DNA of 13,190 nt, from positions 1 through 13,190 of the forward strand of contig JAJPZL010000136.1 of the NCBI GenBank assembly GCA_021204375.1. The letters are read 5' to 3'. Position numbers and translations under genes: made by a program. The notes under the pieces were generated by a model. The model ran no database searches and was not told the DNA's origin. It saw only the letters and a program-made list of their open reading frames with translations. Shown one piece after another: positions 1 to 7,106 of this stretch; the stretch's first letter is position 1, and each line of letters begins with the position of its first letter. The stretch is from Bacteroides sp. (GTDB taxonomy: Bacteria; Bacteroidota; Bacteroidia; Bacteroidales; Bacteroidaceae).

Positions 1-762
1 GGTATATACAACCACTACCAAAACCGCTCCTCCCACAAAATTTCCCAGTATAGCAGGAATTAAATTCTGCACGATAAATTCTCCTCAGCTGATCGGTGCT
101 CCGGTATAAATAGCCGCCGGGATAAAGAACATATTGGCAATTGAGTGTTCAAAACCCAGCGTAACAAAAAGCATCACCGGTATCCAGATGCCGATACACT
201 TTCCGGAGATATCTTTGGCAGCATACCCCATAAACATACCTAAGCAAACCAGCCAGTTCGCCCCTATCCCTTTTACAAAAACCTTTAGAAAATCCTGATT
301 AACTTTGGCACCCGAATAAGTATGCAGATAAGAGAGCCAGGGTTCGTGGCTCAGGATACCTGTATAAGCAGTCAGTAGCCAGGCAACAAACTGAGTACCT
401 ATAAAGTTAAAGAAGTAGGAGAGGAGCAGGAACCTGATAAACTTTGCAGCCCCTATCTCTTTTTTGCAGAGCGACATGGTAAAAGCAGCACAATAACTCG
501 TAAAAAGATCCGCTCCCGTAACAGATACCAGGATAAGACCTACAGGGAAGAGGGCACCTGCTATAAATTTTATAATTCCCGGATTAGCTGCACCCACACC
601 AGGCATTCCTCCTGCCACCATCACAGAGAGAAGCCCTCCCAGTACAATAAAAGCTCCTCCCAGCATAGCAATTACCATAAACTTAACAACCGGCAGGTTT
701 CCCTTATAAATACCCGATGAACGGAACGCTTCCGTCATTTCAACAGGAGAATAATATCCCAT
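1..762 (-). pseudogene. formate/nitrite transporter (FNT family), interrupted by in-frame TGA; 3' end beyond window
   Basis: Integral membrane channel of the FNT (FocA/NirC) family, which moves formate, nitrite or similar small anions across the inner membrane. The frame starts at ATG 762 (MGYYSPVEMTEAF). It carries FNT signature 1 (TGADLFTS, residues 82-89), signature 2 (GIGANWLVCL, 165-174) and the central-pore His region (GFEHSIAN, His206), with about six hydrophobic segments. After residue 225 (GAPIS) a TGA at 87-85 stops the frame. The same frame then stays open to the window edge and encodes the conserved FNT tail (NLIPAILGNFVGG, then a hydrophobic stretch). The stop falls where related proteins have Trp (S-W-G type sequence), so TGG to TGA is the likely change. 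No frameshift is seen. A protein ending here would lack the last transmembrane segment, so it is probably nonfunctional unless the stop is read through. The substrate cannot be told from sequence. Confidence 0.85.
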
Positions 763-798
763 AAAACTCTATTTTTAATTTCTTTAATTTTCAGCGTG

Positions 799-806
799 CA
801 AAGGTA
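799..806 (-). promoter_or_regulatory. candidate -7 box for the FNT transporter gene
   Basis: On the minus strand this reads TACCTTTG, an exact match to the Bacteroidota -7 consensus TAnnTTTG. It lies 36 bases upstream of the ATG at 762. No clear TTTG -33 element is found at the usual distance, so the assignment rests on the -7 box and position alone. Confidence 0.5.
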
Positions 807-1004
807 ATGAAACTTCTATTTTCACAGGATACCTCCCGCTATCTTTTTTCTATATCAGGTGATCTTTGCAGGATCACAGAAAGATAAAAATATTCTCCTT
901 TATCACTTTGGTTAGCGTCGGTCTTTCATTCAAATACTACTCAGTAGTTCTGCTGTCTCCGGTTTAGCTTCACTGGCCGTTGGTTCCTAACTGGTAGCTC
1001 TCAT

Positions 1005-1038
1005 AAAAAAATCCCGCAATCAAACAGAGATTGCAGGA
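1005..1038 (-). terminator. rho-independent terminator of putP
   Basis: On the minus strand the sequence TCCTGCAATC pairs with GATTGCGGGA (10 bp with one G-U) around a 7-base loop. A run of seven T follows. It sits about 40 bases after the TAA of putP, in the right orientation. Confidence 0.85.
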
Positions 1039-1076
1039 CTTTTATGACTCACATTTAACTAAATATCTTCTTTCTT

Positions 1077-2582
1077 TTACATATTCGAAGCCTTTTCAAA
1101 CTGATCCATCAATTTCTTATCCGGCTCTTTATCCAGTAAAGAGACCACTACGATACTAAGGATAGAGAAAATAAAGCAAGGTACGATCGAAGTAAATCCG
1201 GTAACACTATACATATCTAAACTCTCCCAAGCAATCACTCCTACAGCCCTCAGTACCATACCCGCCATCGCCCCTTTCAGGGTCAGCCGCTTCAAGATTA
1301 GCGATAACAAAATAATCGGAGCAAACGTAGCTCCAAAACCAGCCCAGGCATACGATACAAATCCCATTACCGAACTATCCGGGAACCAGGCCAGACCGAT
1401 ACCCAGTCCGGTAACCAACACAATGGAGATACGGCTGAGTAACATAGATCTTTTATTGGTCTGATTTTTGCTGAACATACAATAAATGTCATTCACCATA
1501 GCAGAACCTACTACCAACAGCTGTGAAGAGACTGTACTCATAATAGCGGCCAGAATCGCCGATAACAAAATACCCGCTATCCACGAAGAGAAAAGCATGG
1601 TGGAGAGCCGCATAAAAATACGCTCTGCCATTGCCTGGGTCTCATAGACCACTCCCTGTGAAGCCAGGTAAGCCCCACCGAATACACCGATAGCAATGGC
1701 AGCAGCCAGTGTCAGGAATACCCAGCTTACAGCGATAACCCGCGAACGCTTGATCTCATCAGCCGAACGGATAGCCATAAAACGTACCAGGATGTGAGGC
1801 ATCCCAAAATAGCCCAGGCCCCAGCCCAACCCTGAAATAATATCCCCAATCCCATTATCCGTCTGTGAGGAGAAGAGCGTCCCCAATACATACTCTCCTG
1901 AAACCAGTTCCCCACTCTCTGAGGCAGGAAGCCTTCCCAATACAATAATGGGTACGATCAGCAACGCAAAGAACATCAGGATACTCTGGAAAAAGTCTGT
2001 CCAGCATACCGCCTGAAATCCTCCCAGGAAAGTGTAGAAAAGAATAATAAAAGCACACAGGAACAGGGACGACCGGTAATTCATGCTGAAAAGTTCTTCA
2101 AACAATTTAGCCTCCGCACTAAAGCCCGAAGCCACATAAAGCAGGAAAAAGATAAGAATAACAGTCGAACAGATCAGCCGGATATAAGGAAATTGGGTAT
2201 GAAACCGGTTTTGAAGATACTCCGGTACCGTGATCGAATCCCCAAAGCTCGCTGTAAAATTGCGTAGCCGGTGTGCCACGATCCTCCAGTTGAGGTAAGT
2301 CCCGATAAAAAGTCCGATAGCGATCCAGGCAGCCCGGTAACCGAATAGGCAGGCAGCACCGGGCAGGCTCATAAACAGCCACGCACTCATATCCGATGCC
2401 TATGCACTCAATGCAGTAACCCAGGGATTGATCTGTCTTTCCCCCAGAAAATAGAAGGCCAGTCCGTTCTTCGAACAATTGTAGAAATAAATACCAATTA
2501 AGAAAACACCTATCGAATAGGCAAAAAAGGAGACATACAGTCCGGTGTTATTATCTATACCCAAAATCAGCTCTAATTACAT
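1077..2582 (-). pseudogene. putP: sodium/proline symporter (SSS family) with in-frame TAA and TAG
   Basis: Sodium:solute symporter of the PutP type, which imports proline with Na+ through a roughly 12-13 helix inner-membrane protein. The frame from ATG 2582 to TAA 1077 is 501 codons, matching full-length PutP. Family hallmarks include WVTALSA, ASDMSAWLFMSLPG, TVPEYLQNRF, FLGGFQAVCWTDFFQ and AIMSTVSSQLLV. Two stops interrupt it: TAA at codon 2 (2579-2577) and TAG at codon 61 (2402-2400), the latter between WVTALSA and ASDMSAW, inside a conserved motif where a Gln or Gly is usual. Restarting at ATG 2390 would lose the first two helices and Na+-site residues. The TAA matters only if 2582 is the real start; a TTG at codon 7 is an alternative. 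Odd residues also appear at positions usually conserved, such as LSLILKR where LSLYWKR is typical. It has its own promoter and terminator. Probably a recent pseudogene. Confidence 0.85.
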
Positions 2583-2603
2583 TAACCTAATATATACAAG
2601 CTG

Positions 2604-2611
2604 CAAATATA
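2604..2611 (-). promoter_or_regulatory. candidate -7 box for putP
   Basis: On the minus strand this reads TATATTTG, an exact TAnnTTTG match. It is only about 21 bases upstream of ATG 2582, so the leader would be short (around 15 bases). No good TTTG -33 box is visible upstream. Confidence 0.5.
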
Positions 2612-2793
2612 GGAATTTTAACTTTATTTCCCGAGGCGGTAAAGAATAAGTTCTTCCAGGTACAGGTTTTACAGAATGGGGCAGCTACAGAATATAACAG
2701 CACTGTCTTTCAACTTAACTATCCGGACACGCAGGGTGCAATGCATATTCTACCTTTCAAACACTGCATTATCCCGCTTTCCTATCCCATAAA

Positions 2794-3378
2794 TTACGGC
2801 CTCCACTCCAGGCTATCGGTCAACGGAGACTTTTTCCGCCACTCTTCCAGTTCCTGATAACTCTGTACACCTCCGGTAAAAATAGCGTGATAGATCTCTA
2901 TTCCCGGAATACTCACTCCCTGCGGTACCTCAAACTTTACCTGCAAAATTGTTTTCCGTAGCTCCGGTGTCAGCTTCTCCATAATAGCCTCCGTTACCCC
3001 TTCCACTACACCGTCATACTTCGATCTCAGGCGTATATGGATCATATCCAGTTTACAGGTTTTTCCCTCCTTATCTTCGTGTAAGGCATGTCACTCCACA
3101 CACTCCTCTTCCGTATCCCGCAGATCCATGTAGGTGAGCTCCCTCAGGAAAAGCCTTTCCGCCAGTTGCTGTATCACCCCGAAACTCTCAGTCAGCGAAA
3201 CCCGGTCCGTATAGATATGAATATCAATATCCCGGTTCTTCATCAGCAGCCCCGACCGGAGCGACCCCACTATATAAACGGTTGCCTCAATGCTTTCCCA
3301 TAACAGGATCACCCCGCTTTGTTCCACGATCTGCCACGTACGTTGCTGGTTCTCTTCTGCAATTTTTAAAATATCCAT
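2794..3378 (-). pseudogene. small nucleotidyltransferase-fold protein, interrupted by in-frame TGA
   Basis: Pol-beta-type nucleotidyltransferase of about 194 residues, a family found in Bacteroides relatives; target unknown. ATG 3378 starts MDILKIAEEN. The NTase signature is G38-S39 followed by D50-I-D52 (GSLRSG, then NRDIDIHIY), the metal- and nucleotide-binding motif. After residue 95 (EECVE) a TGA at 3093-3091 stops translation. The same frame then continues through HALHEDKEGKT and KLDMIHIRL to TAA 2794 with no shift. Relatives as I recall them read E-W-H-A here, so TGG to TGA is the likely change. A few codons later Cys replaces another usual Trp (KTCKLDM for a W-K-LDM type sequence). The first 95 residues alone contain the catalytic Asp pair but not the C-terminal half. 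It lies just downstream of the GGGtGRT terminator and shows no obvious promoter of its own. Probably decayed. Confidence 0.8.
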
Positions 3379-3400
3379 CCTTCTTTGGTTTTATAATTAT

Positions 3401-3441
3401 AAAAAACAAAAAACCACCGAACCCCTCAAAAGGTCCGGTGG
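3401..3441 (-). terminator. rho-independent terminator of the Fe-S scaffold / GGGtGRT operon
   Basis: On the minus strand CCACCGGACC pairs with GGTTCGGTGG (10 bp including one G-U) around an 8-base loop. A T-rich run (TTTTTTGTTTTTT) follows. It begins about 22 bases after the TAA of the GGGtGRT gene and ends before the nucleotidyltransferase start. Confidence 0.9.
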
Positions 3442-3463
3442 CCTGATATAATCGTAATTGAAA

Positions 3464-4465
3464 TTACTTGTTCGGTGCAGTAGCAATATCCACAGCCACC
3501 GCTACAGTAGCACCCACCATCGGGTTGTTACCCATACCCAGGAATCCCATCATTTCTACGTGAGCGGGAACAGAGGAAGAACCGGCAAACTGGGCATCCC
3601 CGTGCATACGTCCCATCGTATCGGTCATACCGTAAGAAGCAGGACCGGCAGCCATGTTATCCGGGTGCAGCGTACGTCCTGTACCACCACCGGAAGCTAC
3701 GGAGAAGTAGTTCTTACCATTCTCGATACACTCTTTTTTGTAAGTACCGGCAACCGGGTGCTGGAAACGCGTCGGGTTTGTAGAGTTACCTGTAATCGAT
3801 ACATCCACACCCTCTTTGCGCATAATTGCTACCCCTTCCCGTACATCATCGGCACCGTAGCATTTTACTTTGGCACGGTCTCCGTTAGAGTAAGCAATTT
3901 CACGAACCACTTTGAGTTCACCTGAGAAGTAATCAAACTCAGTCTGAACGTATGTAAATCCGTTAATACGTGAAATGATCTGAGCCGCGTCCTTACCCAA
4001 TCCGTTCAGGATACAACGAAGCGGTTCCTTACGTACCTTATCTGCTTTAGCAGCGATCTTGATAGCCCCTTCGGCGGCAGCAAAAGATTCATGTCCGGCC
4101 AGGAAAGCAAAACATTTAGTCTCTTCCCGAAGCAGGCGGGCAGCCAGGTTACCATGTCCGATACCCACCTTGCGGTCTTCGGCTACAGATCCCGGGATAC
4201 AGAAAGCCTGCAAACCGATACCAATCGCTTCGGCAGCATCAGCCGCATTTTTGCAACCTTTTTTAACAGCGATAGCAGCACCCGCTACATACGCCCATTT
4301 CGCATTTTCAAAACAGATAGGCTGAGTCTCTTCACAAATTTTATAAGGATCCACACTAATACTATCGCAAAGCGCTTTTGCCTCTTCGAGGTCTTTGATA
4401 CCGTTAGCGTTCAACGCTGCGTTAACTTTGTCGATACGACGATCGTAACTTTCAAGTAATGCCAT
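3464..4465 (-). CDS. GGGtGRT family protein
   Basis: A 333-residue protein of the GGGtGRT family, named for its conserved glycine-rich motif, which is intact here (GGGTGRT, about residues 259-265). It is followed by the conserved tail with HPDNMAAGPASYGMTDTMG and NNPMVGATVAVAVD. The family's biochemical role is not established as far as I know. It has no signal peptide or membrane span, so it should be cytoplasmic; several Cys residues are scattered in the first 110 positions. The ATG at 4465 is preceded by an unusually strong Shine-Dalgarno. The gene starts 20 bases after the stop of the upstream NifU/IscU-like scaffold and ends at a strong terminator, so the two form an operon. This pairing recurs in Bacteroidota and Clostridia and suggests a role tied to iron-sulfur chemistry, which is inference. 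The frame is intact. Confidence 0.93.
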   Translation of the reverse strand: MALLESYDRRIDKVNAALNANGIKDLEEAKALCDSISVDPYKICEETQPICFENAKWAYVAGAAIAVKKGCKNAADAAEAIGIGLQAFCIPGSVAEDRKVGIGHGNLAARLLREETKCFAFLAGHESFAAAEGAIKIAAKADKVRKEPLRCILNGLGKDAAQIISRINGFTYVQTEFDYFSGELKVVREIAYSNGDRAKVKCYGADDVREGVAIMRKEGVDVSITGNSTNPTRFQHPVAGTYKKECIENGKNYFSVASGGGTGRTLHPDNMAAGPASYGMTDTMGRMHGDAQFAGSSSVPAHVEMMGFLGMGNNPMVGATVAVAVDIATAPNK

Positions 4466-4474
4466 ATTGTATTT

Positions 4475-4481
4475 CCTCCTT
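4475..4481 (-). promoter_or_regulatory. strong Shine-Dalgarno of the GGGtGRT gene
   Basis: The minus strand reads AAGGAGG, 9 bases before ATG 4465. Strong SD sites are uncommon in Bacteroidota and the other genes here lack one, so this fixes the start and suggests high or coupled translation after the scaffold gene. Confidence 0.75.
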
Positions 4482-4485
4482 ATTT

Positions 4486-5187
4486 TTATTCGTGACGTGG
4501 GTCGATATATTTTACAACTCCGGCTTCTTCAGTAAAACGTCCGTAAGTACCGGTAACTTTTTTCAGCGCTTCGTTCGCATCCGTACTTTTTTTGATCTCA
4601 TCCATAAATTTACCCATGTGGATGAACTCATAGCCGCAGATCTCATCGTTGGCATCCAGGGCGATGCGGCTGATGTAACCTTCTGCCATCTCTAAGTAAC
4701 GTGGACCTTTGGCAAGCGTACCATACAGCGTACCTACCTGGCTGCGGAGACCTTTACCCAGGTCTTCCAGGCCTGCACCGATAGGCAGACCATCTTCAGA
4801 GAAAGCACTCTGTGTACGTCCGTAAACGATCTGGAGGAATAATTCACGCATAGCTGTGTTGATCGCATCACAAACCAGGTCGGTATTCAGCGCTTCCAGA
4901 ACCGTTTTTCCCGGAAGGATCTCAGAAGCCATAGCCGCTGAGTGAGTCATACCCGAACATCCGATCGTTTCGATCAAAGCTTCCTGAATGATGCCCTCTT
5001 TCACATTCAATGTAAGTTTACAGGCACCCTGCTGGGGAGCACACCAGCCTACACCGTGTGTAAGGCCTGAAATATCAACAATTTCTTTAGATTTTACCCA
5101 TTTGCCTTCCTGGGGTATGGGAGCCGGTCCATGGTTCGGACCCTTCTTCACAACACACATGTGTTCCACTTCGTGTGAATACATCAT
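4486..5187 (-). CDS. NifU/IscU-like iron-sulfur cluster assembly scaffold protein
   Basis: A 233-residue protein related to the NifU N-terminal/IscU scaffold, on which [Fe-S] clusters are built before transfer to target proteins. Candidate ligand cysteines are visible in GWCAPQQGACKLTL, TIGCSGMTHSAAM and LVCDAIN; the G-C-S-G segment matches the IscU-type fold. It is longer than IscU (about 128 residues) and carries an extra C-terminal part ending KYIDPRHE. The frame is open upstream to a TTG at 5274. I chose the tandem ATG at 5187/5184 (M-M-YSHEVEHMC) because the conserved family sequence starts there and the upstream residues look non-homologous; the second ATG is equally possible. It is the first gene of an operon with the GGGtGRT gene, 20 bases downstream. 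The leader from the predicted promoter is about 90 bases. Cytoplasmic, frame intact. Confidence 0.85.
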   Translation of the reverse strand: MMYSHEVEHMCVVKKGPNHGPAPIPQEGKWVKSKEIVDISGLTHGVGWCAPQQGACKLTLNVKEGIIQEALIETIGCSGMTHSAAMASEILPGKTVLEALNTDLVCDAINTAMRELFLQIVYGRTQSAFSEDGLPIGAGLEDLGKGLRSQVGTLYGTLAKGPRYLEMAEGYISRIALDANDEICGYEFIHMGKFMDEIKKSTDANEALKKVTGTYGRFTEEAGVVKYIDPRHE

Positions 5188-5282
5188 AATTAGCTCTTTT
5201 TTAGTAATAAAATTTTGTTCGTAACCACTGGTTGGGAAACCCATCGTACACTTACGGAAGAAAGATTTGCCCAAATCGAACG

Positions 5283-5312
5283 CAAAGTTAGGAGTTTTAT
5301 CGGTTTATGCAA
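5283..5312 (-). promoter_or_regulatory. candidate promoter of the scaffold / GGGtGRT operon
   Basis: The minus strand has TAACTTTG at 5290-5283, an exact TAnnTTTG -7 match. A partial -33 element (TTG at 5312-5310) lies 19 bases further upstream, the expected spacing. The predicted start is near 5276, leaving about 90 bases of untranslated leader. Confidence 0.6.
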
Positions 5313-5500
5313 CCTGCCTGTTATTACTTTTTGATGAAAAAAACGATTTACCGGAAAGGGAGTATTATATTGCAATCCCGGGTTTGCAAACACCGGTAAA
5401 AGTGAGTCAGGGAGAAGAAGATAGAGGGAGTAGGTAAAGGTATCCGGAAGGCAGTCAGGTGATGGTCAAAACCAGAGGAAATAAAACGCTCACCCTTTCC

Positions 5501-5528
5501 GGGAGGTTAACCGGCCGGCTAACTTCCC
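5501..5528. repeat. 28-bp imperfect palindrome centred on CCGGCCGG
   Basis: GGGAGGTTAACCGG is followed directly by CCGGCTAACTTCCC. The halves pair over 14 positions with one mismatch and one G-T. It lies in noncoding DNA. It could be an operator for a dimeric regulator, part of an RNA stem, or a leftover of a repeat element; a single copy is seen in this window. Confidence 0.7.
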
Positions 5529-5559
5529 CTCTCTTCCCGGTTAAAAAATACCCTTATAC

Positions 5560-5631
5560 TCTTTTCGGGAAAGATCTATCCGGTCTTCCGGAGCCTCTGT
5601 GTGGTTGTTTTAAGCCTGCACTTTCAGGCTT
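5560..5631. other. cluster of three short hairpins
   Basis: Three perfect hairpins follow each other: 5560-5574 (TCTTT / AAAGA, 5-base loop), 5579-5592 (TCCGG / CCGGA, 4-base loop) and 5612-5631 (AAGCCTG / CAGGCTT, 6-base loop). With the palindrome at 5501-5528 they make a dense structured stretch. The last hairpin is followed on the plus strand only by TTATTA, so it is a poor terminator. No known RNA family was recognised. Confidence 0.4.
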
Positions 5632-5636
5632 TATTA

Positions 5637-5644
5637 CAAATATA
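5637..5644 (-). promoter_or_regulatory. orphan minus-strand -7 box
   Basis: The minus strand reads TATATTTG, an exact TAnnTTTG match, with no coding gene directly downstream. Transcription from it would run through the hairpin cluster and palindrome toward the scaffold gene. No good -33 box was seen, so a chance match is possible. Confidence 0.3.
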
Positions 5645-5725
5645 GCAAAAAAACGATCGATATTCCTCTCCATACAAAAAAAATGAGGAATAAAAACGGA
5701 ATTCACCTAGAAAACAACCGTACAT

Positions 5726-5767
5726 AAAAAAGAGAAAGGAGCTGTAAAACACAGGCTCCTCTCTCTT
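5726..5767 (-). terminator. rho-independent terminator of rplS
   Basis: On the minus strand AAGAGAGAGGAG, a bulged C and CTGT pair with ACAG, CTCC and TTTCTCTT around the loop GTTTT. Six T follow. This long stem starts about 20 bases after the rplS stop. Confidence 0.92.
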
Positions 5768-5788
5768 ATTTCGTTGGTTCGCTTCCGG

Positions 5789-6142
5789 TTAAGCGTTCAC
5801 TCTCTTTTCTTTGATTCTTGCCTTTTTACCGGTCAGTGCGCGCAGGTAGTACAATTTAGCACGACGAACTTTACCCACCTTGTTCACCTGGATGCTGTCG
5901 ATAAACGGAGAATCCATCGGGAAAATTCTTTCTACACCAATCGTACCTGACATTTTACGTACGGTAAAACGTTTTTTGTTACCGTGGCCTGCAATCTTGA
6001 TCACCACACCGCGGTATAACTGGATACGCTCTTTGTTACCCTCTTTGATGCGGTACGCTACCGTTACGGTATCACCGGCTTTAAATTTTGGATGCTCTTT
6101 TCCGCTTGCAAATGCTTCTTCGGCAATTTTAATAAAATCCAT
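5789..6142 (-). CDS. rplS: 50S ribosomal protein L19
   Basis: Ribosomal protein L19, 117 residues, a large-subunit protein at the 30S-50S interface (bridge region). The full family pattern is present: [16 protein letters not shown], the [10 protein letters not shown] core strand, [25 protein letters not shown] and [14 protein letters not shown], with a basic tail typical of Bacteroidales. ATG 6142 matches the usual N-terminus ([11 protein letters not shown]). The gene is transcribed alone here, from the divergent region 6143-6323 to a strong terminator at 5767-5726. A TTTG at minus-strand 6185-6182 could be its -33 box, but the expected -7 site is weak. The gene is intact and essential, in contrast with the interrupted genes to its left. 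Confidence 0.98.
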   Translation of the reverse strand: MDFIKIAEEAFASGKEHPKFKAGDTVTVAYRIKEGNKERIQLYRGVVIKIAGHGNKKRFTVRKMSGTIGVERIFPMDSPFIDSIQVNKVGKVRRAKLYYLRALTGKKARIKEKRVNA

Positions 6143-6237
6143 TGTTTATATTTTAATTATTATTGTTACAACGCAACATATCAAATCTCTCTACTTTTGA
6201 CAGCGATTGCGCGAAAGCGGTGCAAAGAAACGAAATA

Positions 6238-6280
6238 TTTGTCAGATAGCCAAATGTATAAAAATAATTTTGTAGTTTTG
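6238..6280 (+). promoter_or_regulatory. candidate promoter of the plus-strand five-gene operon
   Basis: TTTG at 6238-6241 could be the -33 box. Two adjacent -7 matches follow: TAATTTTG (6265-6272) and TAGTTTTG (6273-6280). Spacing from TTTG to the first is 23 bases, slightly longer than the usual 19-21. The first gene starts at 6324, giving a leader of about 40 bases. Confidence 0.6.
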
Positions 6281-6323
6281 TGCTCCCGGGCACCACCCTG
6301 GCTCCACCCTAAAACACATTGGT

Positions 6324-7094
6324 ATGAACCTGGAAAAGAGTTTCAGATCCCTTATTCTGCTCCTTACGGCAGGATTTTTCTTTTTCTCCTGCCGGCCTTC
6401 CTATACACTGGTATCGGTAGAGGGAGGACGCATAGAAATAGATTCCGTTCTGGATGCCCTGCCCCATGCAGAGGCGGCAGCTATCGTTTCCCTCTATAAA
6501 GCCCGCATGGATAGCATCATGCTCCCTGTAGTGGGTACCTCCGCCTTAAATATGACAACCGGTAAACCCGAAGGGCTTCTCTCCAACCTCATCTCTGATG
6601 TATTGCTGGAGAGTGCACAACTCCGCACCGGCCGCCCCGCCGATCTTGCCATTATGAATATGGGCGGTATCCGCAGCGACCTGCCCCAGGGAGAAATTAC
6701 CTTTGGAAAAATATACGAGATCCTTCCCTTTGAGAATGCCCTTTGCGTAGTCGAACTATCCGGGGATCATCTTCTTTCTCTTTTTGGAGAGATTGCCCAA
6801 AGCGGGGGACAAGGCGTAGCCGGGGTAAAGCTGGAGATCTCCGGCGACGGCAAACTCCTGGCTGCCCGGGTAGCCGGAGCACCTGTTGACCCGCAGAAGA
6901 ACTACCGTATTGCCACCATTGATTACCTGGCCGAAGGAAACGACGGCTTCCCTTCACTGGCTCAGCATACCCGGCAGGAGTGTCCCGAAAATGCCACTTT
7001 GCGGGAACTCTTCCTCAATTACGTACAACGGCAAAGTGCCGCCGGCCAGGTAATAACAGCTACCCTGGATGGCCGTATTATGGTAAAACCTTAA
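6324..7094 (+). CDS. lipoprotein with 5'-nucleotidase C-terminal (substrate-binding) domain
   Basis: A 256-residue exported protein equal to the C-terminal domain of UshA-type 5'-nucleotidases, which binds the nucleotide base and sugar. The N-terminus is a lipoprotein signal: Lys/Arg, a hydrophobic run, then FFSC with Cys23 as probable lipidation site. The residues after Cys (RPS) are not acidic, so it lacks the usual Bacteroidota surface-export signal and probably faces the periplasm. Domain motifs visible are NMGGIRSDLPQGEITFG, EILPFENALCVVELSG and the late GNDGF segment that stacks the base. It has no metallophosphoesterase half; that is supplied by the next gene, 12 bases downstream. The two probably act as a split 5'-nucleotidase that releases phosphate and nucleosides. 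First gene of the operon. The frame is intact. Confidence 0.88.
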   Translation: MNLEKSFRSLILLLTAGFFFFSCRPSYTLVSVEGGRIEIDSVLDALPHAEAAAIVSLYKARMDSIMLPVVGTSALNMTTGKPEGLLSNLISDVLLESAQLRTGRPADLAIMNMGGIRSDLPQGEITFGKIYEILPFENALCVVELSGDHLLSLFGEIAQSGGQGVAGVKLEISGDGKLLAARVAGAPVDPQKNYRIATIDYLAEGNDGFPSLAQHTRQECPENATLRELFLNYVQRQSAAGQVITATLDGRIMVKP

Positions 7095-7106
7095 CAACCC
7101 ACACGT

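Larger units (their letters stand above)
763..1076. other. intergenic region between putP and the FNT gene
   Basis: This 314-base gap holds the FNT promoter candidate near its left end and the putP terminator near its right end. Between them only a small 6-bp hairpin (859-877, GTGATC and GATCAC around a 7-base loop) was noticed. No coding remnant, tRNA or known riboswitch was recognised. Confidence 0.5.
5188..5788. other. 600-base noncoding region between rplS and the Fe-S scaffold gene
   Basis: No convincing gene was found. A 75-codon plus-strand frame at 5459-5686 and a minus frame at 5190-5393 have no recognisable family features and look like chance. The region holds, from right to left, the rplS terminator, an orphan minus-strand -7 box, four hairpins between 5501 and 5631, and the scaffold-gene promoter. 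A small structured RNA is possible but was not identified. Confidence 0.55.

Noticed and set aside
85..3093. TGA codons as selenocysteine sites
   Set aside because: Both TGAs fall at Trp columns of families with no known selenoproteins, and no downstream selenocysteine-insertion hairpin was seen right after either codon.
3458..4459. Several plus-strand frames opposite the GGGtGRT gene
   Set aside because: They are antisense shadows of a strongly conserved gene; the peptides show no family features.
5188..5274. Longer start (TTG 5274) for the Fe-S scaffold gene
   Set aside because: The added 29 residues do not look like the family, and the predicted transcription start lies only a couple of bases before this TTG. 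The tandem ATG at 5187/5184 begins the conserved sequence.
5501..5644. Cobalamin, TPP or FMN riboswitch, SRP RNA or RNase P RNA in the noncoding stretch
   Set aside because: The conserved core sequences of these RNAs that I looked for were not present on either strand.
5459..5686. 75-codon plus-strand frame as a gene
   Set aside because: It covers the palindrome and hairpins, has no recognisable motif and no nearby promoter or ribosome site.
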